This document shows, piece after piece, positions 28,223 through 35,559 of a stretch of DNA of 64,000 nt (positions are counted from its first letter, which is position 1; each line of letters begins with the position of its first letter). The translations under genes were made by a program, and so were the position numbers. This DNA is from Deltaproteobacteria bacterium (GTDB lineage: Bacteria; Myxococcota_A; UBA9160; UBA4427): contig NZHD01000007.1 in NCBI GenBank assembly GCA_002691205.1, positions 1-64,000 on the forward strand, written 5' to 3'. The notes under the pieces are model-generated. The model was not told the DNA's origin. It worked only from the letters and a program-made list of their open reading frames with translations, and ran no database searches.

Positions 28223-31020
28223 CTCCGTCTAAGAAAAAAAGTGCGAGTCGTCGAAATCAAACGGTGACCTCTAAGCCCAAGTCTCGTAGGAAAGTTGCCG
28301 CAAAGAAGAAGGCCTCAAGACGTAAATCTCGAGGCCAAACTCGAGAGAGCGCGAGGCGCGTTTTTTTCTTTGGCGATGGAAAGGCCGATGGAGACAGTCA
28401 ATTGCGCGAACTCCTAGGTGGCAAAGGGGCCAACCTAGCGGAGATGACGAATCTCGGTGTTCCTGTCCCGCCAGGATTTACTCTTTCGACGGAAGTTTGC
28501 ATCGAATACCGAAAGAAAAAGTCGAAGTTGGCGGCTGCGGTGAAGGCGGATGTTCTGACGGCATTAGCTGGAGTCGAACGGGTGCGAGGCCGACGCTTTG
28601 GAGACGCAGCCAACCCCCTGTTGGTTTCTGTTCGCTCGGGCGCACGAGTTTCTATGCCTGGGATGATGGATACGATTCTGAACCTCGGCTTGAACAGCGA
28701 GACCGTAGAGGGTTTGGCAAAGCAGATCGACGAGAGATTCGCGTTTGATAGCTATCGTCGTTTTATTCAGATGTATTCCGATGTTGTTCTGCAGGTGCCT
28801 CTCGATCGTTTTGAGTATTGCTTGGAAAATGCCAAGCTAAATAAGGGTGTGGAACTTGACACGGAACTTGAGGGGAGTGACTGGCGGGCGCTCGTAGATG
28901 AGTACCTGGAACTGGTGGAGCAGCACAGCGGCGAACCCTTCCCACAGGACCCGAAAGAGCAACTTTGGGGGGCCATTTCGGCTGTTTTCGATTCTTGGGA
29001 TAACGCGCGAGCCCAGGCTTATCGCAGACTCCACGGCATCGACGACGATTGGGGAACGGCGGTCAATGTTCAGTCGATGGTCTTCGGAAATATGGGAGAG
29101 GGGTGTGCGACCGGAGTGGCCTTCACTCGGAATCCCTCTACCGGAGAGAATCAGTTTTACGGAGAATATCTAGAGAATGCGCAAGGAGAGGACGTTGTGG
29201 CCGGCGTTCGAACCCCTCAGCCGATTAACGATTCAAGTCGTACGGCTGAGACTTCGGAGATGCCCGTGCTGGCTGAGGAGATGCCGAGCGTCTACGCCGA
29301 GTTGGTGCAGATCTACCGAAGGTTGGAGAAGCATTATCGGGATATGCAAGATCTTGAGTTCACCATTGAGCAAGGAGAGCTTTGGATTCTGCAAACCCGA
29401 TCTGGTAAGCGGACCACTCAGGCGGCCGTTCAGATTGCGGTGGACATGGCCCACGAGAAACTCATCACCCGAAAAGAGGCGGTCATGCGAGTGGATCCCA
29501 CTTCGCTCGACCAACTTCTTCATCCCACTTTGGATCGAACCGTCGCCCTTGAGGTGATTGCCACCGGCCTCCCGGCCTCCCCGGGAGCTGCCGTGGGGCG
29601 TGTCGTTTTTTCTGCTGAGGAAGCTGAAGTTCGCGCCAAAGCGGGAGAGCGAGTGATCTTGGTTCGGATCGAGACTTCGCCCGAGGATATTTTAGGGATG
29701 TATGCGGCTCAGGGTATCTTGACCGCACGAGGAGGAATGACTTCTCACGCAGCGGTCGTGGCGCGCGGCATGGGCAAATGTTGCGTGGCTGGCTGCGGGG
29801 CTTTGGCCATCGACTATGGAGCTCGAGAGATTCGGGTCGGCGACCGTGTGATTCGTGCAGGGGATTGGATCACTGTGGATGGATCAACCGGGGACGTGGT
29901 TCTGGGTCAGTTGCCTACGGTGGTTCCTGAGTTGGGCGTTTCTTTCAAGGAACTGATGAAATGGTCGGATCGGATTCGCAAGCTCAAGGTTCGCACGAAC
30001 GCGGATACTCCAGACGACGCCGAGCTCGCCCGCAGTTTTGGCGCTGAAGGGATCGGGCTTTGCCGAACTGAACATATGTTTTTCGAAGAGGAGCGTATTT
30101 TGGCCGTGCGTCAGATGATTCTGGCCAACGATACGGCGTCTAGAGAGATGGCTCTCTCTAAATTGCTCCCGATGCAGCGGCTAGATTTTGAAGGCATTTT
30201 TAGGGCCATGGACGGCTTGCCTGTCACCGTGAGGCTTTTGGACCCGCCTCTGCATGAATTTTTACCGCATCAGGATGATGAAGTGCCTGTCGTGGCAAAG
30301 GCGTTGGGTATCTCTGTGGCGGAACTTCGTGCCAAGCTTGATTCACTCCACGAGTTTAATCCAATGTTAGGCCACCGAGGCTGTCGTCTGGGGGTCAGCT
30401 TTCCAGAGATTTACAGAATGCAAGTTCAGGCTATTGCCGAAGCGGCTTGCGAGGTCAGCGCGGAAGGCGTCAAGGTGAGGCCAGAGATTATGGTTCCCCT
30501 TGTGACTCATCCGGGTGAACTTTCCCTGCTCCGCGAAGAAATTCAGGGCGTGATTGCGCAAGTCCGAAGTCGTTATCCCGGAACGCGAGTTCGGCCGAGT
30601 ATTGGCACGATGATTGAGGTGCCGCGAGCTGCCTTGACCGCAGATGTAATCGCGGAGCATGCCGATTTCTTTTCTTTCGGAACCAACGATCTCACTCAGA
30701 TGGGGTACGCGCTTTCTCGGGACGATGCAGGAAGTTTTCTTCCTACATACGTCGAAAAAGGGATTTTGAAAGATGATCCTTTCGTCTCCATTGATGAAGA
30801 GGGGATCGGCCAATTGGTTCGACTCGGGAGTGATCTCGGGCGCTCGACGCGTCCACGCTTAAAAGTCGGTGTGTGCGGAGAGCATGGAGGCGACCCGCAA
30901 AGCGTGCGGTTTTTTGCTCGGATCGGAGTCGATTATGTTTCGTGTTCTCCCTACCGAGTGCCCGCGGCCCGATTGGCCGCGGCCCAAGCCGAAGTGGAGC
31001 AGATGGAGGCTCTCGGATGA
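28219..31020 (+). CDS. ppdK: Pyruvate, phosphate dikinase
   Basis: Interconverts pyruvate + ATP + Pi with PEP + AMP + PPi, used in gluconeogenesis or glycolysis. The N-terminal ATP-grasp begins with RVFFFGDGKADGDSQLR and LLGGKGANLAEMTNLGVPVP. The phosphohistidine domain has GGMTSHAAVVARGMGKCC with the catalytic His. The C-terminal PEP/pyruvate barrel has GLCRTEHMFF, MLGHRGCRLG, GTMIEVPRAALTAD, FSFGTNDLTQM and VCGEHGGDP. About 45 Lys/Arg/Ser-rich residues precede the core, which is unusual. The TTG start overlaps the synthetase stop by 4 bases; starting further upstream would run deep into that gene. Confidence 0.95.
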   Translation: MTPSKKKSASRRNQTVTSKPKSRRKVAAKKKASRRKSRGQTRESARRVFFFGDGKADGDSQLRELLGGKGANLAEMTNLGVPVPPGFTLSTEVCIEYRKKKSKLAAAVKADVLTALAGVERVRGRRFGDAANPLLVSVRSGARVSMPGMMDTILNLGLNSETVEGLAKQIDERFAFDSYRRFIQMYSDVVLQVPLDRFEYCLENAKLNKGVELDTELEGSDWRALVDEYLELVEQHSGEPFPQDPKEQLWGAISAVFDSWDNARAQAYRRLHGIDDDWGTAVNVQSMVFGNMGEGCATGVAFTRNPSTGENQFYGEYLENAQGEDVVAGVRTPQPINDSSRTAETSEMPVLAEEMPSVYAELVQIYRRLEKHYRDMQDLEFTIEQGELWILQTRSGKRTTQAAVQIAVDMAHEKLITRKEAVMRVDPTSLDQLLHPTLDRTVALEVIATGLPASPGAAVGRVVFSAEEAEVRAKAGERVILVRIETSPEDILGMYAAQGILTARGGMTSHAAVVARGMGKCCVAGCGALAIDYGAREIRVGDRVIRAGDWITVDGSTGDVVLGQLPTVVPELGVSFKELMKWSDRIRKLKVRTNADTPDDAELARSFGAEGIGLCRTEHMFFEEERILAVRQMILANDTASREMALSKLLPMQRLDFEGIFRAMDGLPVTVRLLDPPLHEFLPHQDDEVPVVAKALGISVAELRAKLDSLHEFNPMLGHRGCRLGVSFPEIYRMQVQAIAEAACEVSAEGVKVRPEIMVPLVTHPGELSLLREEIQGVIAQVRSRYPGTRVRPSIGTMIEVPRAALTADVIAEHADFFSFGTNDLTQMGYALSRDDAGSFLPTYVEKGILKDDPFVSIDEEGIGQLVRLGSDLGRSTRPRLKVGVCGEHGGDPQSVRFFARIGVDYVSCSPYRVPAARLAAAQAEVEQMEALG

Positions 31021-31535
31021 GCCGGAGTTCCTCTATCAAACATCTACTTCTCGTGGCGCTGATGCTGCCTGCCTTTTGCAGCGGATGTGCATCCTGGTCG
31101 CCTCAAGAGTGGGGCCAGTACGCTCAATACGAGGGCTTCGATCCTTCCTCGCTCAATCGAGGAGGCTCAGGGGACTTCACAATCTTGGTTCCTCTCACCA
31201 AGGTCTTCTACGATCGCGTCACCGCGCGGCGCTTTAACAGCTTAGCGACCTATGAGGATCCGGCGCTCCGGGAGTTCTTTCGTACTCAAGAGTCCTTCTC
31301 GGACTATTATGCGGCCTTTGCCGAAGCGCTTGACCGCGCGAATTTCGAATACAATCGCCCGACTGCGGTTCGTCTTGAGTCGATTAAGCGCGGGGCCCTT
31401 AACAGGGTCGAGGTGCGGGTTTACTTTCGAGGTGAGAATGCCAAGCCCCTGCGCTTTTGGTCCACCCATGTGATGAGGGTGGATCAATGGGAGTTTTCCG
31501 GGGGCCGTTGGTGGGTGGTTCCAGGGAAGGTCTGA
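31017..31535 (+). CDS. Lipoprotein of unknown function
   Basis: 172 residues with a signal peptide and lipobox (LPAFCSGC, Cys24), so a predicted envelope lipoprotein. No family recognised. The mature part is mixed alpha/beta, with a central helix-rich stretch (FSDYYAAFAEALDRANFEY) and a beta C-terminus (RVEVRVYFRGEN, QWEFSGGRWWVV) that looks like a small cystatin/NTF2-like fold, which is only a guess. ATG overlaps the ppdK stop (ATGA), so it is coupled to ppdK. An earlier in-frame start would lie inside ppdK and is rejected. Confidence 0.72.
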   Translation: MSRSSSIKHLLLVALMLPAFCSGCASWSPQEWGQYAQYEGFDPSSLNRGGSGDFTILVPLTKVFYDRVTARRFNSLATYEDPALREFFRTQESFSDYYAAFAEALDRANFEYNRPTAVRLESIKRGALNRVEVRVYFRGENAKPLRFWSTHVMRVDQWEFSGGRWWVVPGKV

Positions 31536-31702
31536 CGGCGCGCAATTTCCTGCGGGGCACCTGAGAGGAAGGGAACTTGGGTTCTGGATAGTGGAAAAGA
31601 AATACCCCCCGTCTATTTCTCCTTTAATCTAAAAGGCCTTTAAGATGGGAATTTTCTTTACAAATCGCATGATTATCGTGCACAATTGTCTGGCATTTTA
31701 GA

Positions 31703-31718
31703 TGGCATGGGTTTTGCT
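31703..31718 (+). promoter_or_regulatory. Sigma-54 (-24/-12) promoter
   Basis: TGGCATGGGTTTTGCT compared with the consensus TGGCACG-N4-TTGCW. All fixed positions match except C to T at the sixth base, and the GG-to-GC distance is exact. It points towards the ECF sigma gene 248 bases downstream. A sigma-54 promoter also needs an enhancer-binding activator; no such gene is in the window. The A/T-rich upstream flank is compatible. Confidence 0.68.
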
Positions 31719-31816
31719 TATCTCATGGTCTGAAAACAACTCTTGAAAAAAACGAGCAAACTCGCGAAATGATGAAAGAAAGGGGTCAGAGAAGAAAGTG
31801 ATTCTGTAGGTCGGGT

Positions 31817-31841
31817 GAGAGTATGCAGGGAACATACTTTC
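31817..31841 (+). ncRNA. Leader hairpin with AGGGA loop
   Basis: Stem GAGAGTATG / CATACTTTC (nine pairs, one G-T) closes a seven-base loop CAGGGAA. An ANGGA in the loop of a hairpin is the recognition pattern of CsrA/RsmA proteins, so post-transcriptional control is possible. It lies about 90 bases downstream of the predicted sigma-54 start and 125 before the sigma gene. Whether it is part of an mRNA leader or a separate RNA cannot be told. Confidence 0.4.
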
Positions 31842-31966
31842 GGAATCTTCAGTCCGGCCCTCGATGATCTTTGAATCTCTGTATTTCTTTCGCCAACAAA
31901 GCCGACGAACGCATGGCCCGATTGGACATCCTCTCGCTGGGAAGCTCAGGAAAAGCGAGGCTGTGA

Positions 31967-32548
31967 ATGTCGACCTCTCAGAAAAGCTGGGGCTCAGACC
32001 AAGAACTGGTCGAGCGAATCATGTCCGGAAGTCAAACCGACTTTAACCTGCTTTACGATGCCTACTTTAATCGGGTGTATCGATTTGCCCTCAAAAGGTT
32101 ACGGGATTGTGCAGAGGCTGAGGATGTCGCTCAGGAAGTCTTCATGACTCTTCTGACCGCTCTGCCTTCCTATCAAGGGCAGTCATCTCTCCTCGTTTGG
32201 ATTTTTGGGATTACGAAGAATAAGGTCAATCGGCGTTTCCGACGTCCCAAGCCCATTCTTGAGCCCCTTGAAGAAGGGGGCGCTTTAGACGTCGAGGGCA
32301 AAGAGGTCGGAGTGGAGGAATCCATCGAAGCGCGACGGGTGCTGACCCGGTGCCAAGAAGTGATCGATGAAGAGTTCACGGAGACTCAGCGCGCTATTTT
32401 TGACCTGAAGCACCGTCGACATCAACCCATTCGGACCATCGCAAAAACTTTGGGTAAATCCGAAGATGCCGTGAAGGCCAACCTTTACCGAATGAGGCGA
32501 GTGATCAATCAGAGTACGCCAGGCTTAAAAGCAATTCTGGATCACTAA
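31967..32548 (+). CDS. RNA polymerase sigma factor, ECF type
   Basis: 193 residues with sigma region 2 (about 20-95; FNLLYDAYFNRVYRFAL, AEDVAQEVFMTLLTALPSY, LLVWIFGITKNKVNRR) and region 4 (about 130-180; EFTETQRAIFDLKHRRHQP, IRTIAKTLGKSEDAVKANLYRMRR). The region 2-4 linker is acidic. No sigma region 3, so group 4. No recognised anti-sigma factor (no ZAS zinc motif or membrane protein) is next to it. The following small protein could act as partner, but that is inference. Start ATG with GCGAGG nearby. Preceded by the sigma-54 promoter. Confidence 0.9.
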   Translation: MSTSQKSWGSDQELVERIMSGSQTDFNLLYDAYFNRVYRFALKRLRDCAEAEDVAQEVFMTLLTALPSYQGQSSLLVWIFGITKNKVNRRFRRPKPILEPLEEGGALDVEGKEVGVEESIEARRVLTRCQEVIDEEFTETQRAIFDLKHRRHQPIRTIAKTLGKSEDAVKANLYRMRRVINQSTPGLKAILDH

Positions 32549-32801
32549 ACAAAGTCCGGGTCTCGGTTCGCACGAAAAGTTGGGTTTTCTCTCCCAGTGT
32601 GGAGACGAGTCTGGGGTGATTTAACCTCTTTGATGCTCTCGTTTAAACACCTTTGACACAGTTGCATCAAGGGAGCCACTCACCCCCAAAGCAGGCGTTT
32701 TGGCCCCACTGCGGCCGGCTTCAGCGGTGTATACTGAGGCCCGGCTGAACTGGGGGGCAGGAGGCATCTGTTCCAAAGAAAAGAAGTTGGGGGGTCCAGT
32801 C
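32549..32801. other. Gap between sigma factor and small protein gene
   Basis: About 250 bases without a credible gene. A TATACT hexamer at about 32727 could be a -10 element but has no good -35 partner. No strong terminator hairpin was seen, so read-through from the sigma gene is possible. Confidence 0.35.
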
Positions 32802-33122
32802 GTGAGTCGTGATAGCTCTGGAGTAAGTTCGCGCGTGAGTCGGAGTGCTTCGCGGAGTCAAGCCGGTTCTCCAAAGTCCCCACCCGTAGAATCCGAACCG
32901 AGCAGCCCGGGAGCGAGTAGGGCAGGCCAACCCGCATGGACTCGCATTGATCTGGATTCTGTCCAGGAGGCCATCGATCCGATTGAACTACAGGAATTTC
33001 TGGAGGCGGATCGGAGCCACATTCAGGCAAATCCTGTTTTCAAGAATCGGCTTCGGGGACAGCTGTGGCGTCTTATTCAGTCGATGCAGAGTGACAAAGA
33101 GGGTGGTTCCTCATCGTCGTAG
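32802..33122 (+). CDS. Small Ser-rich protein next to the sigma factor
   Basis: 106 residues from a GTG start (the frame is open 100 bases further up, which gives a composition unlike the rest). The first ~55 residues are Ser/Pro-rich and probably disordered (SRVSRSASRSQAGSPKSPP). The C-terminal part has a helical pattern, QEFLEADRSHIQANPVFKNR then LRGQLWRLIQSM. Similar EFL-x-D...DP-x-F-x4-LR-x2-LW tails occur in unnamed deltaproteobacterial proteins near sigma factors (from memory). No cysteines, no membrane segment. It may regulate the sigma factor; function unknown. Confidence 0.5.
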   Translation: MSRDSSGVSSRVSRSASRSQAGSPKSPPVESEPSSPGASRAGQPAWTRIDLDSVQEAIDPIELQEFLEADRSHIQANPVFKNRLRGQLWRLIQSMQSDKEGGSSSS

Positions 33123-33199
33123 ATCTGACTCGAATCGGCCTGAGCCGCTGCCTACCAGATACATTTGGCCTCCTCGACTCCTCTTGATAAGTTTGAACC

Positions 33200-33784
33200 G
33201 TGCGTAATCCAATCCGCTTAAAGAATTTGAGCTCACGGCTCCTCCCGATCTACTTCATCGGCGCGGTTTTTTTCTTTCTTGCTCATCCGACGTTGGGTTC
33301 TTTCTGCTTCGGGCTCCCTGCGCTGGTCGCGGGCCTTTTCTTGCGTGCCTGGGGAGTGGGTCATTTGGTGAAAACAGAACGACTCACTGTGAGCGGACCT
33401 TATGCGCATGTTCGAAACCCTTTGTACTTGGGAACCCTCCTCGTTGGGTTGGGCTTCTCGCTCATGCTCAGTGGATGGGTGGGTTGGGGAAGCTTGTCGG
33501 TACTGCTGCTTTGGTTTGGCCTAGTTTATTTTCCACGAAAGGAGCAGATTGAATCCAACCGCTTGCGGGATCGTTATGGCGAAACCTATCAGGCGTATTA
33601 CGAAGCGGTCCCGGCGATCTTGCCTCGTCAAAAGGCTTGGCGCGCCGAGTTTCCGCTCGCCAATGAAATAGATCAGAGCCTCAAGTGGTCCTTTGAGCGC
33701 TATGACGCCAACAATGAGTTGGGGACGTTTTTAGCGTGTGTTCTCGGCGTGGGGTTGGTGGTTCTGCGGGCCATGGCTGCCTAG
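33200..33784 (+). CDS. Isoprenylcysteine methyltransferase / phospholipid methyltransferase-like membrane protein
   Basis: 194 residues with about five membrane segments (LLPIYFIGAVFFFLAHPTLG, FGLPALVAGLFLRAWGV, GTLLVGLGFSLMLSGWVGW, SVLLLWFGLVYF, and FLACVLGVGLVVLRAM at the end). The family signature is GPYAHVRNPLYLG followed by the RYGETYQAYYEAVPAILPR cofactor segment. These enzymes methylate small lipid or peptide substrates with SAM; the substrate here is unknown. GTG start. The kinase-like gene follows after 13 bases. Confidence 0.78.
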   Translation: MRNPIRLKNLSSRLLPIYFIGAVFFFLAHPTLGSFCFGLPALVAGLFLRAWGVGHLVKTERLTVSGPYAHVRNPLYLGTLLVGLGFSLMLSGWVGWGSLSVLLLWFGLVYFPRKEQIESNRLRDRYGETYQAYYEAVPAILPRQKAWRAEFPLANEIDQSLKWSFERYDANNELGTFLACVLGVGLVVLRAMAA

Positions 33785-33797
33785 ATGAGAGTCTAAG

Positions 33798-34418
33798 GTG
33801 AGTAAATCTAGATCAGCTTCTGAGCACTCCACTTCCGATTTAACTCTTCATTTGGACCGCGCGGGTTTTGAGGCTCGGGTCGAGCGGACTCTTCGGCGGG
33901 GGGGACTGGGGAATCCAGATGTCTTTTTAGTGCGCTTGGATCAGCGTTGGGTCGTGGTCAAAGATTTTGCGCCTCGGCCGTTTTGGTTGAGGGAGAGCTT
34001 GGGGGCATGGCTGACGGCTCGTGAGCAGAAGGCCTATCAAGCTTTAGAGGATGTCGACTTAGTCCCACGTCTGCTGGGCCGTGTCGATCGGCATGCCTTT
34101 GTTCTTGAATATCGCCCTGGTCGCCTTTTATCGCGTTCTCTGCGTGACGAACTCCCGGATCGCTTTTTAGATGAACTTGAGCGAGGGGTTTCGGAGATGC
34201 ATGATCTGGGGGTGGTTCACTTGGATCTGAGTCACCGAAGCAATGTTCTTCTGGGAGAAGACGGTCGCCCTGTGCTCTTAGATTTTGCCTCGGCGATTCG
34301 TTTAGCCCCCATGGGTCGAATTGGGAATCCTTTGTTTCGCTGGCTCGCTCGGGCAGATTATCGAGCTCTCGCAAAATGGAGAAGAAAACTAGGCACTCCA
34401 AGCGATGAGACGATCTGA
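33798..34418 (+). CDS. Small RIO/LPS-kinase-like protein
   Basis: 206-residue atypical kinase fold. Nucleotide-binding Lys K55 (RWVVVKDFAP), hinge-like FVLEYRPGRLL, catalytic loop HLDLSHRSN (141-149) and metal site LDFASA (D162). It lacks the activation segment and C-lobe helices of Ser/Thr kinases, as in RIO and WaaP/KdkA kinases. Two oddities: the catalytic Asp to Asn spacing is six residues instead of five, and DFG is DFA. The target could be a protein or a lipid/sugar; not determinable. Ends directly against the convergent exonuclease gene. Confidence 0.7.
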   Translation: MSKSRSASEHSTSDLTLHLDRAGFEARVERTLRRGGLGNPDVFLVRLDQRWVVVKDFAPRPFWLRESLGAWLTAREQKAYQALEDVDLVPRLLGRVDRHAFVLEYRPGRLLSRSLRDELPDRFLDELERGVSEMHDLGVVHLDLSHRSNVLLGEDGRPVLLDFASAIRLAPMGRIGNPLFRWLARADYRALAKWRRKLGTPSDETI

Positions 34419-35039
34419 CTAGGAAAGCGCCTCATCTTTGTCTTCTTGCGGACTGGTTTTCTCAGGAATGATCTCACTGAGTTCACGGGGCGAAAGGCGG
34501 CCTATGTAATGCCGAAAAGTCTCAAGAGTGAGACGCGCATCGGCCAGTGCTCTGTGTTGAACATTTGCGCCGTGGAGAAGTCCGGCCTCAGTGGCGGCTT
34601 GTCTGAGTGACAGAGACTTGATGCGTTCTCCGGCGACAAGGGACCAAGAGTAGAAAAGCGTGGCGAGATCGATGACGTGATAGTCGAACGGGTAGGGGAT
34701 GCCGCATTTTTTGTAGGCGCGTTCCAAGAAGATGACGTCCATCCGGACATTTTGACCGGCTGGAACGACCACCTTATCGGCGGGCATCATGGCGGAGATC
34801 TCGGTGAGGACCTGACGCACCGGCGGAGCGACGCTCCAGAGCTCTTCGTCGTATCCGAATATCTTCGCAGCTTCCGCGCTGATTCGTTCAGGCCTGGCTC
34901 TGACGCGCCACTGATCTTCCGCAAGCTCAACGAGCCGATAGTCGGTGAGAATGATCCCAACCTCGGTGAGGTCGTGGATTTCTACATCAAGTCCTCCGAA
35001 CTCGCAGTCGAGAAAAGCAAAAACGAGCTCGGGCGGCAT
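34419..35039 (-). CDS. DEDDh 3'-5' exonuclease (DnaQ/RNase T-like)
   Basis: 206 residues. Exo I motif D11 and E13 (FLDCEFGG), Exo II GQNVRMD (D101), Exo III QHRALADARLT (H162 and D167), so all four DEDD residues plus the catalytic His are present. Closest in layout to stand-alone DnaQ-like nucleases. It lacks the clamp-binding motif that would mark it as polymerase epsilon with certainty. Substrate could be DNA or RNA. Zero bases separate its stop from that of the kinase on the other strand. Confidence 0.8.
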   Translation of the reverse strand: MPPELVFAFLDCEFGGLDVEIHDLTEVGIILTDYRLVELAEDQWRVRARPERISAEAAKIFGYDEELWSVAPPVRQVLTEISAMMPADKVVVPAGQNVRMDVIFLERAYKKCGIPYPFDYHVIDLATLFYSWSLVAGERIKSLSLRQAATEAGLLHGANVQHRALADARLTLETFRHYIGRLSPRELSEIIPEKTSPQEDKDEALS

Positions 35040-35139
35040 TGATTTGGGGGTCCCTCTTGAGTGGTTTTTTCGAGTGAATAGGGTTTGACGAGCGATCCAG
35101 AGGCTTTGCGTAGTTTCGGCAAGGCCCGAGGCCAGAGTA

Positions 35140-35215
35140 TGGTGCTCCCAACGGGACTCGAACCCGTGTTTCAGCCTTGAGAGGGCCGCGTCCTAGGCCT
35201 CTAGACGATGGGAGC
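35140..35215 (-). tRNA. tRNA-Glu (CTC)
   Basis: Cloverleaf read on the minus strand: acceptor GCTCCCA pairs with TGGGAGC, D-arm GTCTAGAGGCCTAGGAC, anticodon loop CTCTCAA with CTC, T-arm around GGTTCGAGTCC, and an encoded CCA end. Length 76. The D-arm and the GCCTAGGAC stretch resemble E. coli tRNA-Glu. A CTC anticodon reads GAG. Flanked by a DEDDh exonuclease gene and, on the other side, by a promoter of its own. Confidence 0.94.
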
Positions 35216-35559
35216 ACTGACGAGCGCCGAACTTTGCCAATTGGCTGAGGCAATGTCAACCGATGCCGTCTCTTCTTGCCGGATCCGCTGATCCAGGAGA
35301 CCCCCGAGGATTCGTCGAGGTGAGAAACTCCTCCCTGGACCCCTCTGAGACTCCCCGCCGGGCGTGCCTTTCCATTCTCTTTTTGTGAGGCGGAAAAGGG
35401 GTTTTCCGATTCAAACCCTCAAGGTTTAGACCTGAGGTTGCCGATAGAAGACCAAAAGGTTTTTTCCTGTTTTTGAAGACAGGTCATTTGGGTGGAACGG
35501 TGTCTCGGAAATATTTTTGGATAGCCAGCGAGCCAGGAACGGATCAAGGAGGAACCAGG
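35216..35559. other. Intergenic stretch between tRNA-Glu and the pilin gene
   Basis: 344 bases. The tRNA-proximal end holds the tRNA-Glu promoter (minus strand). On the pilin side are a 7-base hairpin (CGGAAAA / TTTTCCG, GGGG loop, at 35391-35408), an imperfect hairpin around CCTGT...ACAGG near 35467, and T-rich tracts. No clear sigma-54 or sigma-70 promoter for the pilin could be fixed. No protein-coding frame stands out. Confidence 0.5.
35231..35259 (-). promoter_or_regulatory. Promoter of tRNA-Glu
   Basis: Minus strand -35 TTGACA is perfect, with a 17-base spacer to CAAAGT as a weak -10 (three of six matches). A GC-rich discriminator (CGGCGC) follows, typical of stringently controlled stable-RNA promoters. 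The start would fall about 8 bases before the mature tRNA. The weak -10 keeps the confidence moderate. Confidence 0.5.

Larger units (their letters stand above)
31536..31966. other. Long intergenic leader before the sigma factor gene
   Basis: 431 bases, noticeably more AT-rich than its surroundings, with no credible gene. It contains a near-consensus sigma-54 promoter and, downstream, a 9-bp hairpin with an AGGGA loop (both listed separately). If transcription starts at the promoter, the sigma factor message has an untranslated leader of about 235 bases, or the region makes a separate small RNA. A short palindrome TAAAAGGCCTTTA lies near 31632. Confidence 0.55.

Noticed and set aside
30873-31016. 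Longer version of the lipoprotein after ppdK
   Set aside because: The extra 48 residues lie entirely within ppdK in another frame and destroy the signal peptide.
35404-35460. Sigma-54 promoter for the pilin (TTTAGACCTGAGGTTGCC)
   Set aside because: TTGC is present, but the GG at the right distance is missing one G, so the match is too weak.
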